A stretch of DNA of 64,000 bases, from the NCBI RefSeq assembly GCF_905332535.1, contig NZ_CAJOCF010000006.1:1-64000 (forward strand), read 5' to 3'. The translations under genes and the position numbers were made by a program. The notes under the pieces were generated by a model. The model worked only from the letters and a program-made list of their open reading frames with translations. It ran no database searches and was not told the DNA's origin. Of the stretch, positions 29,665 to 39,984 are shown in pieces (position 1 is the stretch's first letter; the number at the start of each line of letters is the position of its first letter). This DNA comes from Latilactobacillus fragifolii (GTDB lineage Bacteria > Bacillota > Bacilli > Lactobacillales > Lactobacillaceae).

Positions 29665-30960
29665 TTGCTAAAGACACTCAAAAACGCATTTAAAGTAAAG
29701 GAAATCCGTAGTAAGATTTTATTTACTCTAGGCGTTTTGATCGTTTATCGTTTAGGTGCACAAATTACGGTGCCAGGTGTGAATGCTGGTGCATTGACGA
29801 AGCTGGGGTCGACTGGGTTGATCCCACTGCTTGATACCGTTAGTGGTGGTGGCTTGGCGAACTATTCCATCTTTTCGATGGGGGTTTCACCGTTCATCAC
29901 TGCCCAGATTGTGGTTCAATTACTACAAATGGATATTGTGCCTAAGTTTGTTGAATGGAGCAAGCAAGGTGAAGTTGGGCGACGTAAGCTTAATCAAGTA
30001 ACGCGTTACTTAACCATCGCCTTAGCGTTCATCCAATCGATAGGGATTACCGCTGGCTTTAACTCACTCAGTCAAATGGGTTTGGTTAAAGATCCGGGGA
30101 TTAAAACCTTTGTTAGCATCGGGATCATTTTAACGGGTGGTACGATGTTAATTACATGGTTGGGTGAACAGATAACGGATAAAGGCTTAGGAAATGGTGT
30201 GTCAATGATTATCTTTGCAGGGATTATTGCACGCCTTCCAAGCGGTCTTTACCAAATCTTCCGCGAACAAGTCTTGAACGCTTCAAAAGGCGATATGTGG
30301 AAAGGTGTCTTATTCATCATCGGTTTGCTGATTGCGATCCTTGTAATCGTCACATTTGTGACATGGGTACAACAAGCAAATCGAAAGATTCCGATTCAAT
30401 ATACGCGTCGTGAAGCTGGTGCAGGTGACAATAGTTACCTTCCGCTTAAAGTCAACGTCGCTGGTGTGATTCCGGTTATCTTCGCCAGTTCATTTATTAT
30501 GACACCTCAAACAATCTTGATGGCCTTCCAATCAAGTCATGGGGCAGATACCTGGTTTAAAGTATTATCAGATATCTTCAGCATGCAGACTGTGACAGGC
30601 TCGATTGTTTATACGGTGCTCATTGTTCTCTTTACCTTCTTCTATGCTTTTGTTCAGGTGAACCCTGAAAAAGTTGCGGAGAACTTGACTAAGCAAGGGA
30701 GTTATATTCCCGGGGTTTGGCCAGGTAAAGGGACCGAGAAGTATCTTTCTAGCGTATTAATGCGTCTTTCAACTGTCGGGGCGGTGTTCCTTGGGGTAAT
30801 TGCACTATTACCGCAATTAGCAGCAAACCTCGGTGGCTTACCTCAATCAATTGGTTTGGGTGGGACAAGTTTACTAATCGTTGTTGGGGTTGCACTTGAA
30901 AGTACACGTCAACTCGAAGGGTTACTTATGAAACGCAAGTATGTTGGATTCATTCGATAA
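29665..30960 (+). CDS. secY: Protein translocase subunit SecY
   Basis: Channel protein of the Sec translocon, 431 residues with ten predicted membrane helices and the cytoplasmic loop RKIPIQYTRREAG. It starts with TTG directly after the rplO stop, with GAGGTGAT inside the end of rplO as ribosome-binding site, so translation is probably coupled. Confidence 0.98.
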   Translation: MLKTLKNAFKVKEIRSKILFTLGVLIVYRLGAQITVPGVNAGALTKLGSTGLIPLLDTVSGGGLANYSIFSMGVSPFITAQIVVQLLQMDIVPKFVEWSKQGEVGRRKLNQVTRYLTIALAFIQSIGITAGFNSLSQMGLVKDPGIKTFVSIGIILTGGTMLITWLGEQITDKGLGNGVSMIIFAGIIARLPSGLYQIFREQVLNASKGDMWKGVLFIIGLLIAILVIVTFVTWVQQANRKIPIQYTRREAGAGDNSYLPLKVNVAGVIPVIFASSFIMTPQTILMAFQSSHGADTWFKVLSDIFSMQTVTGSIVYTVLIVLFTFFYAFVQVNPEKVAENLTKQGSYIPGVWPGKGTEKYLSSVLMRLSTVGAVFLGVIALLPQLAANLGGLPQSIGLGGTSLLIVVGVALESTRQLEGLLMKRKYVGFIR

Positions 30961-31013
30961 GTAATTATCGTTAAAAAAGTATTGAATCCTGGTTTTAAAT
31001 AGGAGGCAAAGAC

Positions 31014-31670
31014 ATGAATCTCATGTTAATGGGACTTCCCGGCGCTGGTAAGGGAACGCAAGCTGAAAAGATTGTTGACGCTTATCATATTCCACACATT
31101 TCAACTGGTGACATGTTCAGAGCTGCTATGGCAGATCAAACAGAACTTGGGGTTAAAGCTAAGTCATTCATTGATAAAGGTGAATTGGTACCAGATGATG
31201 TGACGAACGGAATTGTTGAGGAACGTCTTGCACAAGCAGATACTAATGTAGGTTATCTCCTTGATGGTTTTCCTCGGACTCTTGATCAGGCGGATGCTTT
31301 AGCTGCCATTACTGATAAATTGAACAAACCTTTAGATGGTGTGATTAACATTGATGTTGATCCTGAAATCTTAGCTGATCGTTTATCGGGTCGCTTTATT
31401 TGTAAAAATTGTGGCGCAACATACCACAAACTTTACCATCCAACTAAAGTTGAAGGGACATGTGATCGTTGTGGCGAACATGTTTTCTTCCAACGAGAAG
31501 ACGACAAACCTGAAACGGTTAAGAATCGCTTAAAGGTCAATATCGAAATGAATACACCTTTACTTGATTATTATGAAAAACGTAACCTACTTTATACGGT
31601 AGATGGGAATCAAGAGATTGATGATGTGTTCTCTGCCGTTCAAAAAGTACTTGATACCATTAAAGACTAG
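31014..31670 (+). CDS. adk: Adenylate kinase
   Basis: Interconverts ATP + AMP and 2 ADP. The 218 residues show the P-loop [10 protein letters not shown] (7-16), the AMP-binding region [10 protein letters not shown], and a LID domain with four cysteines (CKNC and CDRC), the zinc-binding Gram-positive type. It lies between secY and infA, its usual place. Confidence 0.98.
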   Translation: MNLMLMGLPGAGKGTQAEKIVDAYHIPHISTGDMFRAAMADQTELGVKAKSFIDKGELVPDDVTNGIVEERLAQADTNVGYLLDGFPRTLDQADALAAITDKLNKPLDGVINIDVDPEILADRLSGRFICKNCGATYHKLYHPTKVEGTCDRCGEHVFFQREDDKPETVKNRLKVNIEMNTPLLDYYEKRNLLYTVDGNQEIDDVFSAVQKVLDTIKD

Positions 31671-31747
31671 TCATCAACTCAAGTGATCCCACGGTCATTG
31701 TTCACGTAAAAGCCTGACTAGTTGTTTGATGACAGAATTCTCAGTGC

Positions 31748-31776
31748 TTTTAAAAATTTAATACTTGTGATATAAT
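31748..31776 (+). promoter_or_regulatory. Internal promoter upstream of infA
   Basis: A perfect TATAAT (31771-31776) with a weak -35 TTTTAA (31748-31753) at 17 nt. It would give the infA-rpmJ-rpsM-rpsK-rpoA-rplQ part its own start. Confidence 0.5.
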
Positions 31777-31796
31777 ATCTCGGTATGACCACTAGC

Positions 31797-31825
31797 GGTG
31801 AGTGCGGAGAGCTCTCACCATTTTT
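31797..31825 (+). promoter_or_regulatory. Terminator-like hairpin in the infA leader
   Basis: GGTGAG (31797-31802) pairs with CTCACC (31814-31819), followed by ATTTTTC. It begins about 15 nt after the expected transcription start. It may be an attenuator or simply a leader stem. Confidence 0.4.
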
Positions 31826-31863
31826 CTGTATGAATTTTCACAACCACAAGGGGGTACTTTTGC

Positions 31864-32082
31864 GTGGCAAAAGATGACGTCATTGAAATTGAAGGTAAAG
31901 TAACTGATACTTTACCAAATGCAATGTTTAAAGTAGAACTTGAAAATGGTGCAGTTATTCTGGCACATGTTTCTGGCAAAATCCGCAAGAATTACATCAA
32001 GATTTTGCCTGGGGACCGTGTGACAGTTGAATTGTCACCCTATGATTTGACTAAGGGACGAATTACGTATCGCTTTAAATAA
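31864..32082 (+). CDS. infA: Translation initiation factor IF-1
   Basis: S1/OB-fold factor that occupies the A site during initiation, 72 residues ([19 protein letters not shown]). GTG start after AAGGGGG. Confidence 0.97.
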   Translation: MAKDDVIEIEGKVTDTLPNAMFKVELENGAVILAHVSGKIRKNYIKILPGDRVTVELSPYDLTKGRITYRFK

Positions 32083-32115
32083 GGCGTAAGGATCATATCA
32101 AGGAGGTCAGTCGAT

Positions 32116-32232
32116 ATGAAAGTAAGACCATCAGTAAAACCAATGTGCGAACATTGTAAAGTTATTAAACGAAAAGGCCGCGTTATGATTATCTGCGCAG
32201 CTAATCCAAAACATAAACAACGTCAAGGTTAA
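32116..32232 (+). CDS. rpmJ: 50S ribosomal protein L36
   Basis: 38-residue protein beginning [19 protein letters not shown]. Cys11, Cys14, Cys27 and His33 make the zinc-ribbon (C+) form. ATG lies 11 nt after AAGGAGG. In its standard place between infA and rpsM. Confidence 0.97.
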
Positions 32233-32257
32233 TATTAATTAAGCAGGAGGTGCAAGA

Positions 32258-32623
32258 ATGGCACGTATCGCAGGTGTGGATTTACCACGTGATAAACAAA
32301 TTGTGATTGCTTTAACTTATATTTTCGGTATCGGAAATACAACTGCCGTTAAAGTCTTAGCTGATGCTGGCGTCCCAGAAGACGTCCGTACGCGTGATTT
32401 AACGCCGGATCAAGAAGACAAGATCCGTGCAGCAATCGACAAGGTTAAAGTTGAAGGCGATCTTCGTCGTGAAGTTAGCTTAAACATCAAACGTCTACAA
32501 GAAATCGGTTCTTATCGTGGCATGCGTCATCGTCGTGGTTTACCAGTTCGTGGTCAAAACACGAAGAACAACGCACGTACTCGTAAAGGTAAGAAAGTTA
32601 CGATCGCAGGCAAGAAGAAATGA
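32258..32623 (+). CDS. rpsM: 30S ribosomal protein S13
   Basis: Head protein that contacts P-site tRNA, 121 residues ([20 protein letters not shown]). C-terminal [16 protein letters not shown] is the rRNA/tRNA-contacting tail. Confidence 0.98.
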   Translation: MARIAGVDLPRDKQIVIALTYIFGIGNTTAVKVLADAGVPEDVRTRDLTPDQEDKIRAAIDKVKVEGDLRREVSLNIKRLQEIGSYRGMRHRRGLPVRGQNTKNNARTRKGKKVTIAGKKK

Positions 32624-32646
32624 TCAGTAAAAGGAGGTTATAATTT

Positions 32647-33039
32647 ATGGCAAACAAGAAAAATGCTCCACGTAAGCGTCGTGTCAAGAAAAATATCGAA
32701 GCCGGCGTTGCACATATTCACTCAACATTTAACAATACTCTTGTGATGATTACTGATCCGCATGGGAATGCTGTTGCATGGTCATCTGCTGGTTCATTAG
32801 GTTTCAAAGGTAGTCGTAAGTCAACACCTTTTGCTGCTCAAATGGCTGCAGAAGCTGCTGGTAAAGAAGCCATGGAACATGGTATGAAATCTGTTGAAGT
32901 TGCTGTTAAAGGACCAGGTTCTGGCCGTGAAGCTGCAATCCGCTCATTACAAGCAACTGGTTTAGAAGTTACTGCTATTCGTGACGTTACACCGGTTCCT
33001 CATAATGGATCTCGTCCTCCAAAACGCCGTCGTGTTTAG
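32647..33039 (+). CDS. rpsK: 30S ribosomal protein S11
   Basis: Platform protein, 130 residues, with [15 protein letters not shown] and C-terminal [13 protein letters not shown]-like end (here [13 protein letters not shown]). ATG follows AAAGGAGG. Confidence 0.98.
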   Translation: MANKKNAPRKRRVKKNIEAGVAHIHSTFNNTLVMITDPHGNAVAWSSAGSLGFKGSRKSTPFAAQMAAEAAGKEAMEHGMKSVEVAVKGPGSGREAAIRSLQATGLEVTAIRDVTPVPHNGSRPPKRRRV

Positions 33040-33122
33040 TCTGGGCTACGCTTCATTTTGAGACAAACTGAAACGTGTTCACGTATAAACACTTCTCGTT
33101 TTGAAAGGGGTAAAAGATAAGA

Positions 33123-34061
33123 ATGATCGAATTTGAAAAACCAAACATTACAAAGGTTGATGAAAGTACTAACTACGGTAAATTCGTTGTAGAACCACTT
33201 GAACGTGGTTATGGTACGACTTTAGGTAACTCTTTACGTCGTATTTTACTCGCTTCTTTACCAGGTACTGCTGTCACAGATATTCAAATTGATGGTGTTT
33301 TGCATGAATTTTCAACAATTGATGGCGTCTTAGAAGACGTAACACAAATCATTTTGAATATTAAAAAATTAGCACTTAAATTGCATGTCGAAGAAGACAA
33401 GACAATTGAAATCGATGTTAAGGGTCCGGCAACAGTTACTGCTGCTGATATCATTTCTGATGATGACGTTGAAGTCTTAAATACTGATCAATATATTTGT
33501 ACAGTAGCTGAAGGCGGCAATTTCCACGTGCGAATGACAGTTAAAAAAGGCCGTGGTTATGTTGCTGCTGATCAAAACAAGTCAGACGATATGCCAATTG
33601 GTGTTTTGCCAATCGACTCAATTTATACCCCAATCAGTCGTGTTAACTATCAAGTAGAAAGTACACGTGTTGGTCGTCGTAACGATTTCGACAAATTAAC
33701 ACTTGATGTTTGGACAAACGGTTCCATCAGTCCTAGAGAAGCTATTAGCTTAGCTGCGAAGATTATGACAGAGCATTTGGCAATCTTTGTAGATCTTACT
33801 GATGAAGCGAAAAATGCTGAAATCATGGTCGAAAAAGAAGAGACACATAAAGAGAAAATGCTTGAAATGACAATTGAAGAGTTAGATTTATCAGTTCGTT
33901 CATACAATTGTTTGAAACGTGCTGGCATCAACACTGTTCAAGAGTTAACTGACAAATCAGAAGCAGATATGATGAAAGTTAGAAATCTTGGTCGCAAGTC
34001 GTTAGAAGAAGTTAAGAACAAGTTATTTGATCTTGGCTTAGGCTTACGCACAGAAGAATAA
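33123..34061 (+). CDS. rpoA: RNA polymerase alpha subunit
   Basis: Assembly and regulatory subunit, 312 residues: N-terminal dimerisation domain ([15 protein letters not shown]) and C-terminal domain ([20 protein letters not shown]) that binds UP elements and activators. ATG follows AAAGGGG. Confidence 0.98.
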   Translation: MIEFEKPNITKVDESTNYGKFVVEPLERGYGTTLGNSLRRILLASLPGTAVTDIQIDGVLHEFSTIDGVLEDVTQIILNIKKLALKLHVEEDKTIEIDVKGPATVTAADIISDDDVEVLNTDQYICTVAEGGNFHVRMTVKKGRGYVAADQNKSDDMPIGVLPIDSIYTPISRVNYQVESTRVGRRNDFDKLTLDVWTNGSISPREAISLAAKIMTEHLAIFVDLTDEAKNAEIMVEKEETHKEKMLEMTIEELDLSVRSYNCLKRAGINTVQELTDKSEADMMKVRNLGRKSLEEVKNKLFDLGLGLRTEE

Positions 34062-34087
34062 ACTGATAAGAAGGAGGGACTCCATTC

Positions 34088-34468
34088 ATGAGTTATCGTA
34101 AATTAGGTCGCACAAGCTCACAACGTAAGGCAATGTTACGTGATTTGACAACTGATTTAATCATCAATGAACGTATCATTACTACAGAAGCTCGCGCCAA
34201 AGAAATTCGTAAAACAACTGAAAAAATGATCACTTTAGGTAAACGCGGTGATTTACACGCTCGTCGTCAAGCTGCAGCATTCGTTCGTAACGAAGTAGCT
34301 GATATTCGCGAAGAAGATGACGCTGTAATCGTTCAATCTGCTTTACAGAAATTATTTAGTGACATTGCCCCACGTTATGCTGAAAGAAATGGTGGTTACA
34401 CACGTATTCTTAAAACAGCCCCTCGTCGTGGTGACGGTGCATTAATGGTGATTATTGAACTTGTTTAA
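34088..34468 (+). CDS. rplQ: 50S ribosomal protein L17
   Basis: Tunnel-exit protein, 126 residues ([19 protein letters not shown]). Last gene of the ribosomal superoperon. The terminator follows after about 130 nt. Confidence 0.98.
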   Translation: MSYRKLGRTSSQRKAMLRDLTTDLIINERIITTEARAKEIRKTTEKMITLGKRGDLHARRQAAAFVRNEVADIREEDDAVIVQSALQKLFSDIAPRYAERNGGYTRILKTAPRRGDGALMVIIELV

Positions 34469-34837
34469 TCACAAAATGATTTAGGTCATTTGATCGATGA
34501 GACAGGGCGTTATGATGGTGGAAGTACTCCGAGTCTAGTCCTAAGGTCATACTGGCAATATAGTATGGCTTTCATCGATTGATGATTTACATAAAATAAC
34601 GTCTAATTCCGAGTTAAATTGGAGTTAGACGTTTTTTGTGTTGGACATGCTTTGAATAAAGGGTGACTAACAAAAGCGTTATGGCTTATTCTATGATAAA
34701 ATAATACCAGAGTGCGTTTTAGGCGTGACATAGCTAAACGACAACAACCGATTTGAAAGATGATGACATTCGGCAAGATGGCCTGAAGCGCAAAAGAGCA
34801 CATGAATCTATTCCAATGAAAATACGGGTTACTAATC
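34469..34837 (+). other. Non-coding stretch between rplQ and ecfA1
   Basis: About 370 nt. It holds the rplQ terminator (34598-34638) and an A/T-rich stretch TTCTATGATAAAATAA (34689-34704), which recurs exactly at 60535-60550 upstream of the antiporter gene and contains a -10-like TATGAT. I see no further gene. Confidence 0.5.
34598..34638 (+). terminator. Terminator of the ribosomal superoperon
   Basis: AACGTCTAATTCC (34598-34610) pairs with GGAGTTAGACGTT (34621-34633) with one G-T pair, followed by TTTTT. Confidence 0.85.
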
Positions 34838-35683
34838 ATGAACGAGAAAAAAATAATTCAAGTTGAACACTTAAAATATGAATACCCACAATCTGAAGGC
34901 CATTTAGCACTGAATGGGCTTTCGGTCAGTATCAATGCCGGTGAATGGGTCGCCATCATTGGTCATAACGGCAGTGGTAAGAGTACCTTTGCGAAATCGT
35001 TGAACGGTTTGTTAGATTTACAATCGGGATCAGTCACGATTGATGGGTTACCATTATCGTTGGATAACGTGTGGGCTATTCGCCAGAAGATTGGCATGGT
35101 CTTCCAGAATCCGGATAATCAATTTGTCGGTGCAACGGTCGAAGACGATGTGGCTTTCGGTCTCGAAAACCAAGGGGTAGCTCGCACTGAGATGATTGAA
35201 CGGGTTAAAGATGCGCTTGAGCGTGTTGGGATGCGTGACTATTTGAAGCGTGAACCTAGCCGTTTGTCAGGCGGTCAGAAGCAACGCGTGGCCTTAGCCG
35301 GTATCATTGCCCAACAACCTGAGATTCTGATTCTCGACGAGGCCACTAGCATGCTTGATCCAAAAGGTCGGGAAGAAGTCCTCGCAACAATTCACAAGTT
35401 AAAACAAGAAACGAACATGACCGTGTTGTCCATTACCCATGATATCGATGAAGCCGCCAGTGCGGACCGCATTATTATCTTGGATAAGGGGCAGGTGTAT
35501 GATCAGGGCACGCCGGCCGATATTTTTGCGTATGGACAACGTTTACTTGATCTAGGTTTAGATGTCCCATATCCGGAAAAACTTAAAGCCGCGCTAAATG
35601 AACGCGCTATCGAAATGCCAACGGATTACCTCACAACGGAAAGGATGGTTGATTATTTATGGACATTACATTCAAAAATGTAA
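34838..35683 (+). CDS. ecfA1: ECF transporter ATPase A1
   Basis: ATP-binding subunit of the shared energy-coupling module that drives vitamin and metal uptake through separate S components. The 281 residues show Walker A GHNGSGKST, the signature LSGGQKQRVALAG and Walker B LILDEAT. The ribosome-binding site before the ATG is weak. The last 25 nt overlap ecfA2, so translation is probably coupled. The usual position after rplQ supports the name. Confidence 0.95.
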   Translation: MNEKKIIQVEHLKYEYPQSEGHLALNGLSVSINAGEWVAIIGHNGSGKSTFAKSLNGLLDLQSGSVTIDGLPLSLDNVWAIRQKIGMVFQNPDNQFVGATVEDDVAFGLENQGVARTEMIERVKDALERVGMRDYLKREPSRLSGGQKQRVALAGIIAQQPEILILDEATSMLDPKGREEVLATIHKLKQETNMTVLSITHDIDEAASADRIIILDKGQVYDQGTPADIFAYGQRLLDLGLDVPYPEKLKAALNERAIEMPTDYLTTERMVDYLWTLHSKM

Positions 35684-36534
35684 ACTACACTTATCAGCCA
35701 GGCACACCTTTTCAAGGAGTGGGGCTAGAAAATATCAATGTGACCATTCCAAGTGGCTCATATACGGCACTGATTGGCCATACAGGTAGTGGCAAGTCGA
35801 CATTGCTCCAACACCTCAATGCACTCTTAAAACCAACGAGTGGCGTTGTACGGATTGGTGAACGCGAAATTACCTCTGAAACGAACAATAAAAACTTGAA
35901 AGCAATTCGTCAAAAAGTTGGCATGGTTTTTCAATTTCCCGAAAGCCAATTATTTGAGGCGACGGTCCAAAAAGACATTGCTTTTGGTCCGCAGAACTTT
36001 GGTGTACCGGAAGCTGAAGCCCTTGGCCGCGCTAAAGAGATGATTGAACTTGTTGGCTTACCGGCCGACGTGATTGATAAATCACCGTTTGATTTATCGG
36101 GAGGGCAAATGCGGCGGGTTGCGATTGCCGGTGTCTTAGCAATGCAACCGGAAGTGTTGGTCTTAGATGAGCCAACTGCCGGCCTTGATCCTGTTGGGCG
36201 GCGTGAGATGATGGCACTTTTTGAAAAACTGCATCGTGAACAAGGCATGACGATTGTGATGGTGACGCATCAGATGGATGATGTGGCTAATTATGCTGAT
36301 AATGTTATTGTTTTGGAACATGGCAAACTGGCGAAGACTGGGACACCACGCGAGATTTTTGCGGATCCTGATTGGTTAACGGAAAAACAACTTGGCTTAC
36401 CAACAACGACGCAGTTCGCGCAAGCCTTAACGCAAAAAGGGTTTGTCTTTGATCAAGTGCCATTAACTGAACATGAGTTAGCCGCCTTATTAGCGGAACA
36501 ACTACCGAAGAAGGCGGGGGTTGGACATGAATAA
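35659..36534 (+). CDS. ecfA2: ECF transporter ATPase A2
   Basis: Second ATPase of the energy-coupling module, 291 residues, with Walker A GHTGSGKST, signature LSGGQMRRVAIAG and Walker B VLDEPTAGLDP. It overlaps ecfA1 by 25 nt and ecfT by 8 nt. A decayed partial copy of this gene is seen at 50414-50476. Confidence 0.95.
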   Translation: MDITFKNVNYTYQPGTPFQGVGLENINVTIPSGSYTALIGHTGSGKSTLLQHLNALLKPTSGVVRIGEREITSETNNKNLKAIRQKVGMVFQFPESQLFEATVQKDIAFGPQNFGVPEAEALGRAKEMIELVGLPADVIDKSPFDLSGGQMRRVAIAGVLAMQPEVLVLDEPTAGLDPVGRREMMALFEKLHREQGMTIVMVTHQMDDVANYADNVIVLEHGKLAKTGTPREIFADPDWLTEKQLGLPTTTQFAQALTQKGFVFDQVPLTEHELAALLAEQLPKKAGVGHE

Positions 36535-37318
36535 ATTGATTCTAGGCCGCTATATCCCTGGTGATTCTGTGTTACACCGGATGGATCCCCGGGCGAAGTT
36601 ATTAGCTAGTTTTTATTACATTGGTATCATCTTTTTAGCACGTACCTGGCAAGCGTATGCCTTGTTACTTGTTTTTACGTTAGCGCTCATTGGAATTTCC
36701 AAAATTAAGCTTGATTTCTTTATTAAAGGCGTTAAGCCGCTGTTATGGCTCATTTTATTTACTGTGCTTTTACAGATTTTCTTCACCCGTGGCGGCCATG
36801 TTTATTGGCAGTGGGGGTTTCTGACACTTACCCAATATGGACTGATTAATGGCGCCTACATCTTCATGCGCTTTGTATTGATTATTTTCATGTCGACCCT
36901 CCTGACATTGACGACACCGCCGCTGTCATTAGCGGATGCGATTGAATCAATTCTCAAACCACTCAAAGTAGTTCATTTTCCCGTGTATGAAGTCGCATTG
37001 ATGCTATCAATTGCGCTGCGATTTGTACCGACATTGATGGATGAAACAACCAAGATTATGGATGCGCAACGTGCGCGTGGGGTTGATTTTGGGGAAGGTA
37101 ATTTATTCCAACAAATGAAAGCAATTGTGCCGATTTTAATTCCGTTGTTCGTCAGCAGCTTTAACCGGGCTGATGATTTAGCAACGGCGATGGAAGCACG
37201 GGGCTACCAAGGTGGTGAAGGCCGCAGTAAGTATCGAATTTTAAAATGGCGGACAAGAGATACTGTGGCGTTTATCACGATGGGGCTTTTGACCGTCGCA
37301 TTGTTGCTCTTAAGATAA
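36527..37318 (+). CDS. ecfT: ECF transporter transmembrane subunit T
   Basis: Membrane scaffold that links the ATPases to S components; 263 residues with about six hydrophobic helices and the cytoplasmic coupling motifs (DAQRARGVDF and AMEARGYQGG). The ATG at 36527 follows GGCGGGGG; an in-frame TTG two codons earlier lacks a ribosome-binding site. Ends 7 nt before a terminator. A remnant of its 3' part occurs at 50481-50557. Confidence 0.94.
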   Translation: MNKLILGRYIPGDSVLHRMDPRAKLLASFYYIGIIFLARTWQAYALLLVFTLALIGISKIKLDFFIKGVKPLLWLILFTVLLQIFFTRGGHVYWQWGFLTLTQYGLINGAYIFMRFVLIIFMSTLLTLTTPPLSLADAIESILKPLKVVHFPVYEVALMLSIALRFVPTLMDETTKIMDAQRARGVDFGEGNLFQQMKAIVPILIPLFVSSFNRADDLATAMEARGYQGGEGRSKYRILKWRTRDTVAFITMGLLTVALLLLR

Positions 37319-37320
37319 CG

Positions 37321-37373
37321 CAAAAAGGACGCTGTCTAATCAAAAATGGTTGATTTAACAGAGTCCTTTTTAG
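37321..37373. terminator. Terminator between ecfT and the recombinase gene
   Basis: AAAAAGGAC pairs with GTCCTTTTT around an interrupted helix (CTGT...ACAG). It lies between convergent genes and has T/A runs on both sides. Confidence 0.7.
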
Positions 37374-37931
37374 TCAGCTTGTTTTTTTGAAGCGGCGTTT
37401 CAACGTTGAAGCACTAATGCCAGTTTGGTAACTAATTTGAGCGTACGTAAATCCTTCTTCACGCATGTCTAAGGCTGCTTGAATGTCATCATCCGTATAG
37501 GTCGTTTTACGGCCTTCGGAATAACTCGGATTGGTGACACGGGCATTATGCTTTCCTTCCTGGGTGCGGGTGAGAATCATATCACGCTCAAATTGCGCAA
37601 AAGCGCTAAATAAGGTGAAAATGAGTCGTCCGGAAGGGGTGTCTTCGATGATACCCATGTTTAAAATATGAATCTTAATGCGGGCTTCAAAAAGTTCCTG
37701 AATGATTTCCAGTGCTTCTTTAGTATTTCTTGCGAAACGATCAAGTTTTGTAACAACGATGGTATCACCACTTGAAACTCGATTTAATAGTTCATTAAAT
37801 TTGGGACGATCAACAGTAGTTCCGGTAAATTTCTCGCTGTAAATGATGTCACAGCTTTCTTCCTTTAATTGACTAATCTGGGTTGCTAGACTTTGTCCGG
37901 CAGATGAAACGCGTGCGTATCCGAACTTCAT
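37374..37931 (-). CDS. Serine recombinase (resolvase/invertase family)
   Basis: 185-residue site-specific recombinase: GYARVSS with the catalytic serine at 9, the DNA-cleavage core LDRFARN, the E-helix region FERDMI, and a C-terminal helix-turn-helix (FTYAQISYQTGISASTLKRR). This size matches plasmid/transposon resolvases. ATG follows AAGGAGA. It is inserted on the minus strand between ecfT and truA, which are normally adjacent in lactobacilli. No transposase or inverted repeats with a defined end are visible, so it looks like an isolated remnant or a single-gene acquisition. Its target is unknown. Confidence 0.88.
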   Translation of the reverse strand: MKFGYARVSSAGQSLATQISQLKEESCDIIYSEKFTGTTVDRPKFNELLNRVSSGDTIVVTKLDRFARNTKEALEIIQELFEARIKIHILNMGIIEDTPSGRLIFTLFSAFAQFERDMILTRTQEGKHNARVTNPSYSEGRKTTYTDDDIQAALDMREEGFTYAQISYQTGISASTLKRRFKKTS

Positions 37932-38103
37932 TACACAATTCTCCTTATTTCTAATTATAATAATAATTATACAGCATTTAAGGTCATTTGATATTAAAAA
38001 TACAGGGTGAACGCATTTTTTTAATAACAGTCATAAAGGGATTGCTACTTTTCAGAAAATTCCTTAGAATAGAGTTACTAACTTTTAACACAAGAGGGAT
38101 AAA

Positions 38104-38868
38104 ATGACACAACGGTATCGCGTAACAGTTGCCTATGATGGAACCGATTTTGCGGGCTTTCAAGTGCAACCGAACCAACGAACAGTGCAAGGCACATTAG
38201 AAAAAGCGCTGACGAAGATGAGTAAGGGTGCTGATATTCAAGTGTATGGTTCAGGCCGGACGGATGCAGGTGTTCATGCGATGGGGCAGGTCGTTCATTT
38301 CGATTATCCGCAGGCATTACCAGCAATCAGCATGTTGCGGGCCCTCAACAGCCTTCTCCCCCTTGATATGGAGGTTGTGGATAGTCAATTAGTGGATGAC
38401 AGTTTTCATGCACGCTTTTCAACGGTTGGCAAGCGCTATATGTATCGGGTTGATCTGGGCCATTATACGAATCCCTTCAAAAGACGGTATACAGGTCATT
38501 ATCCATATCCAATCGATGTTGACCGAATTAAAGCAGCACTGCCAGATGTCATGGGGACGCATGATTACACTAGTTTTGCCGCTTCTGGTGGGGTCATTAA
38601 AGACAAAGTCCGGACGATTTATGATGCAACCGTTGTTTTCGATGAAGCTGAAAATGAACTTGTTTTTGAGTTTTATGGGAACGGCTTTTTGTACAACATG
38701 GTGCGGATCTTAGTTGGTACTTTATTGGAAATTGGCAATGGTCGACGGGATGTCCACGATTTTTTGCGACTGTATGAAGTTAAGGACCGTCAACAAGCGC
38801 GCTCAAACGCGCCAGCAAGCGGTTTATACCTTAAGACCGTTTATTACGAAACTGATGAAAATAATTGA
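38104..38868 (+). CDS. truA: tRNA pseudouridine synthase A
   Basis: Makes pseudouridine at positions 38-40 of tRNA anticodon stems. The 254 residues carry the catalytic aspartate motif [15 protein letters not shown] and the start [23 protein letters not shown] follows AAGAGGG. It precedes rplM, as usual. Confidence 0.96.
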   Translation: MTQRYRVTVAYDGTDFAGFQVQPNQRTVQGTLEKALTKMSKGADIQVYGSGRTDAGVHAMGQVVHFDYPQALPAISMLRALNSLLPLDMEVVDSQLVDDSFHARFSTVGKRYMYRVDLGHYTNPFKRRYTGHYPYPIDVDRIKAALPDVMGTHDYTSFAASGGVIKDKVRTIYDATVVFDEAENELVFEFYGNGFLYNMVRILVGTLLEIGNGRRDVHDFLRLYEVKDRQQARSNAPASGLYLKTVYYETDENN

Positions 38869-38875
38869 GATTCAA

Positions 38876-38904
38876 TTGACTTAATCGTGAAATTACGATA
38901 CTAT
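38876..38904 (+). promoter_or_regulatory. Promoter of rplM-rpsI
   Basis: TTGACT (38876-38881) and TACTAT (38899-38904), 17-nt spacer, just after the truA stop. Confidence 0.75.
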
Positions 38905-38916
38905 AGTATCTGGTAT

Positions 38917-38961
38917 TGTTTGCCCCACGATAGGCCCCGGAAACTTATTGAGTGTCAAACA
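38917..38961 (+). promoter_or_regulatory. L13 leader-like structure
   Basis: TGTTTG (38917-38922) pairs with CAAACA (38956-38961) and encloses two C-rich blocks (TGCCCC and GGCCCC). It begins shortly after the expected transcription start and precedes rplM. It is in the position of the Firmicutes L13 leader, which is thought to be autoregulatory. Whether it fits the consensus needs a covariance search. Confidence 0.6.
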
Positions 38962-38987
38962 AACACAGAATATTGGAGGAATAAATC

Positions 38988-39431
38988 GTGCGTACAACTT
39001 ACATGGCTAAACCAGGCGAAGTAGAACGTAAATGGTATGTGATCGATGCAACAGATATTGCATTAGGTCGTCTATCAACTGTAGTCGCTTCTATCTTACG
39101 CGGTAAAAATAAACCAACATTTACACCTAACGTTGATACAGGTGATAACGTCATCGTTATCAACGCTGAAAAAATTAAATTAACAGGTCGCAAAGCAACT
39201 GACAAGTTATATCATCACCATAGTAACCATCCTGGTGGTTTGAAAACGCGGACTGCTGGCGAAATTCGTGAAAACAACCCAGAACGTTTAATTGAAATGT
39301 CAGTTAAAGGGATGTTACCTAAGAACTCATTGGGTCACAACCAATTCTTGAAGTTACACGTTTACGCTGGTGGCGAACACAAACATCAAGCACAAAATCC
39401 AGAAGTCTTAGACATTACGGATATTATTTAA
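38988..39431 (+). CDS. rplM: 50S ribosomal protein L13
   Basis: Early assembly protein, 147 residues. GTG start after TTGGAGGA. Contains [18 protein letters not shown] and [20 protein letters not shown]. Confidence 0.97.
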   Translation: MRTTYMAKPGEVERKWYVIDATDIALGRLSTVVASILRGKNKPTFTPNVDTGDNVIVINAEKIKLTGRKATDKLYHHHSNHPGGLKTRTAGEIRENNPERLIEMSVKGMLPKNSLGHNQFLKLHVYAGGEHKHQAQNPEVLDITDII

Positions 39432-39444
39432 GGAGGAAACTATA

Positions 39445-39837
39445 GTGGCTCAAGTAACTTATATCGGTACAGGCCGTCGTAAAAACTCAGTAGCTCGTGT
39501 ACGTTTAGTACCTGGTACTGGTAAAATCACGATCAACAACAAAGATGTTGCTGATTACATTCCATTTGCTAACTTGATTGTAGATATGAAACAACCTTTA
39601 ACAATTACTGAAACAACAGATAGCTATGATATCTTGGTAAACGTTAAAGGCGGTGGATTCTCAGGCCAAGCTGGTGCAATCCGTCATGGGATTTCACGTG
39701 CTTTATTGACAGTTGACCCTGACTTCCGTCCAGCCCTTAAGAGCGCTGGTATGTTAACACGTGACCCTCGTATGAAGGAACGTAAGAAACCAGGTCTTAA
39801 GAAAGCTCGTAAAGCTTCACAATTCTCAAAACGTTAA
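39445..39837 (+). CDS. rpsI: 30S ribosomal protein S9
   Basis: Head protein whose C-terminal arginine reaches the P-site tRNA; 130 residues ending [14 protein letters not shown] start after AAGGAGG, 13 nt after rplM. Confidence 0.97.
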   Translation: MAQVTYIGTGRRKNSVARVRLVPGTGKITINNKDVADYIPFANLIVDMKQPLTITETTDSYDILVNVKGGGFSGQAGAIRHGISRALLTVDPDFRPALKSAGMLTRDPRMKERKKPGLKKARKASQFSKR

Positions 39838-39864
39838 TATCAATTCGATATTATTCGGTTTTGC

Positions 39865-39902
39865 AAAACACCCCACACCTTATGGTTGTGGGGTGTTTTT
39901 TT
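39865..39902 (+). terminator. Terminator of rplM-rpsI
   Basis: AAAACACCCCACA (39865-39877) with TGTGGGGTGTTTT and a T run. Confidence 0.92.
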
Positions 39903-39984
39903 GATTTGAGCTTCTCTAATACACTATTAATGTATGTTAGAGGGATTTTTGCTATGCTAAGGGTAGTTGAAGGAGGCTTTTTTT

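Noticed and set aside
31668-31733. Large inverted repeat GTCATCAA/TTGATGAC after adk as terminator
   Set aside because: The loop is too long and no T run follows.
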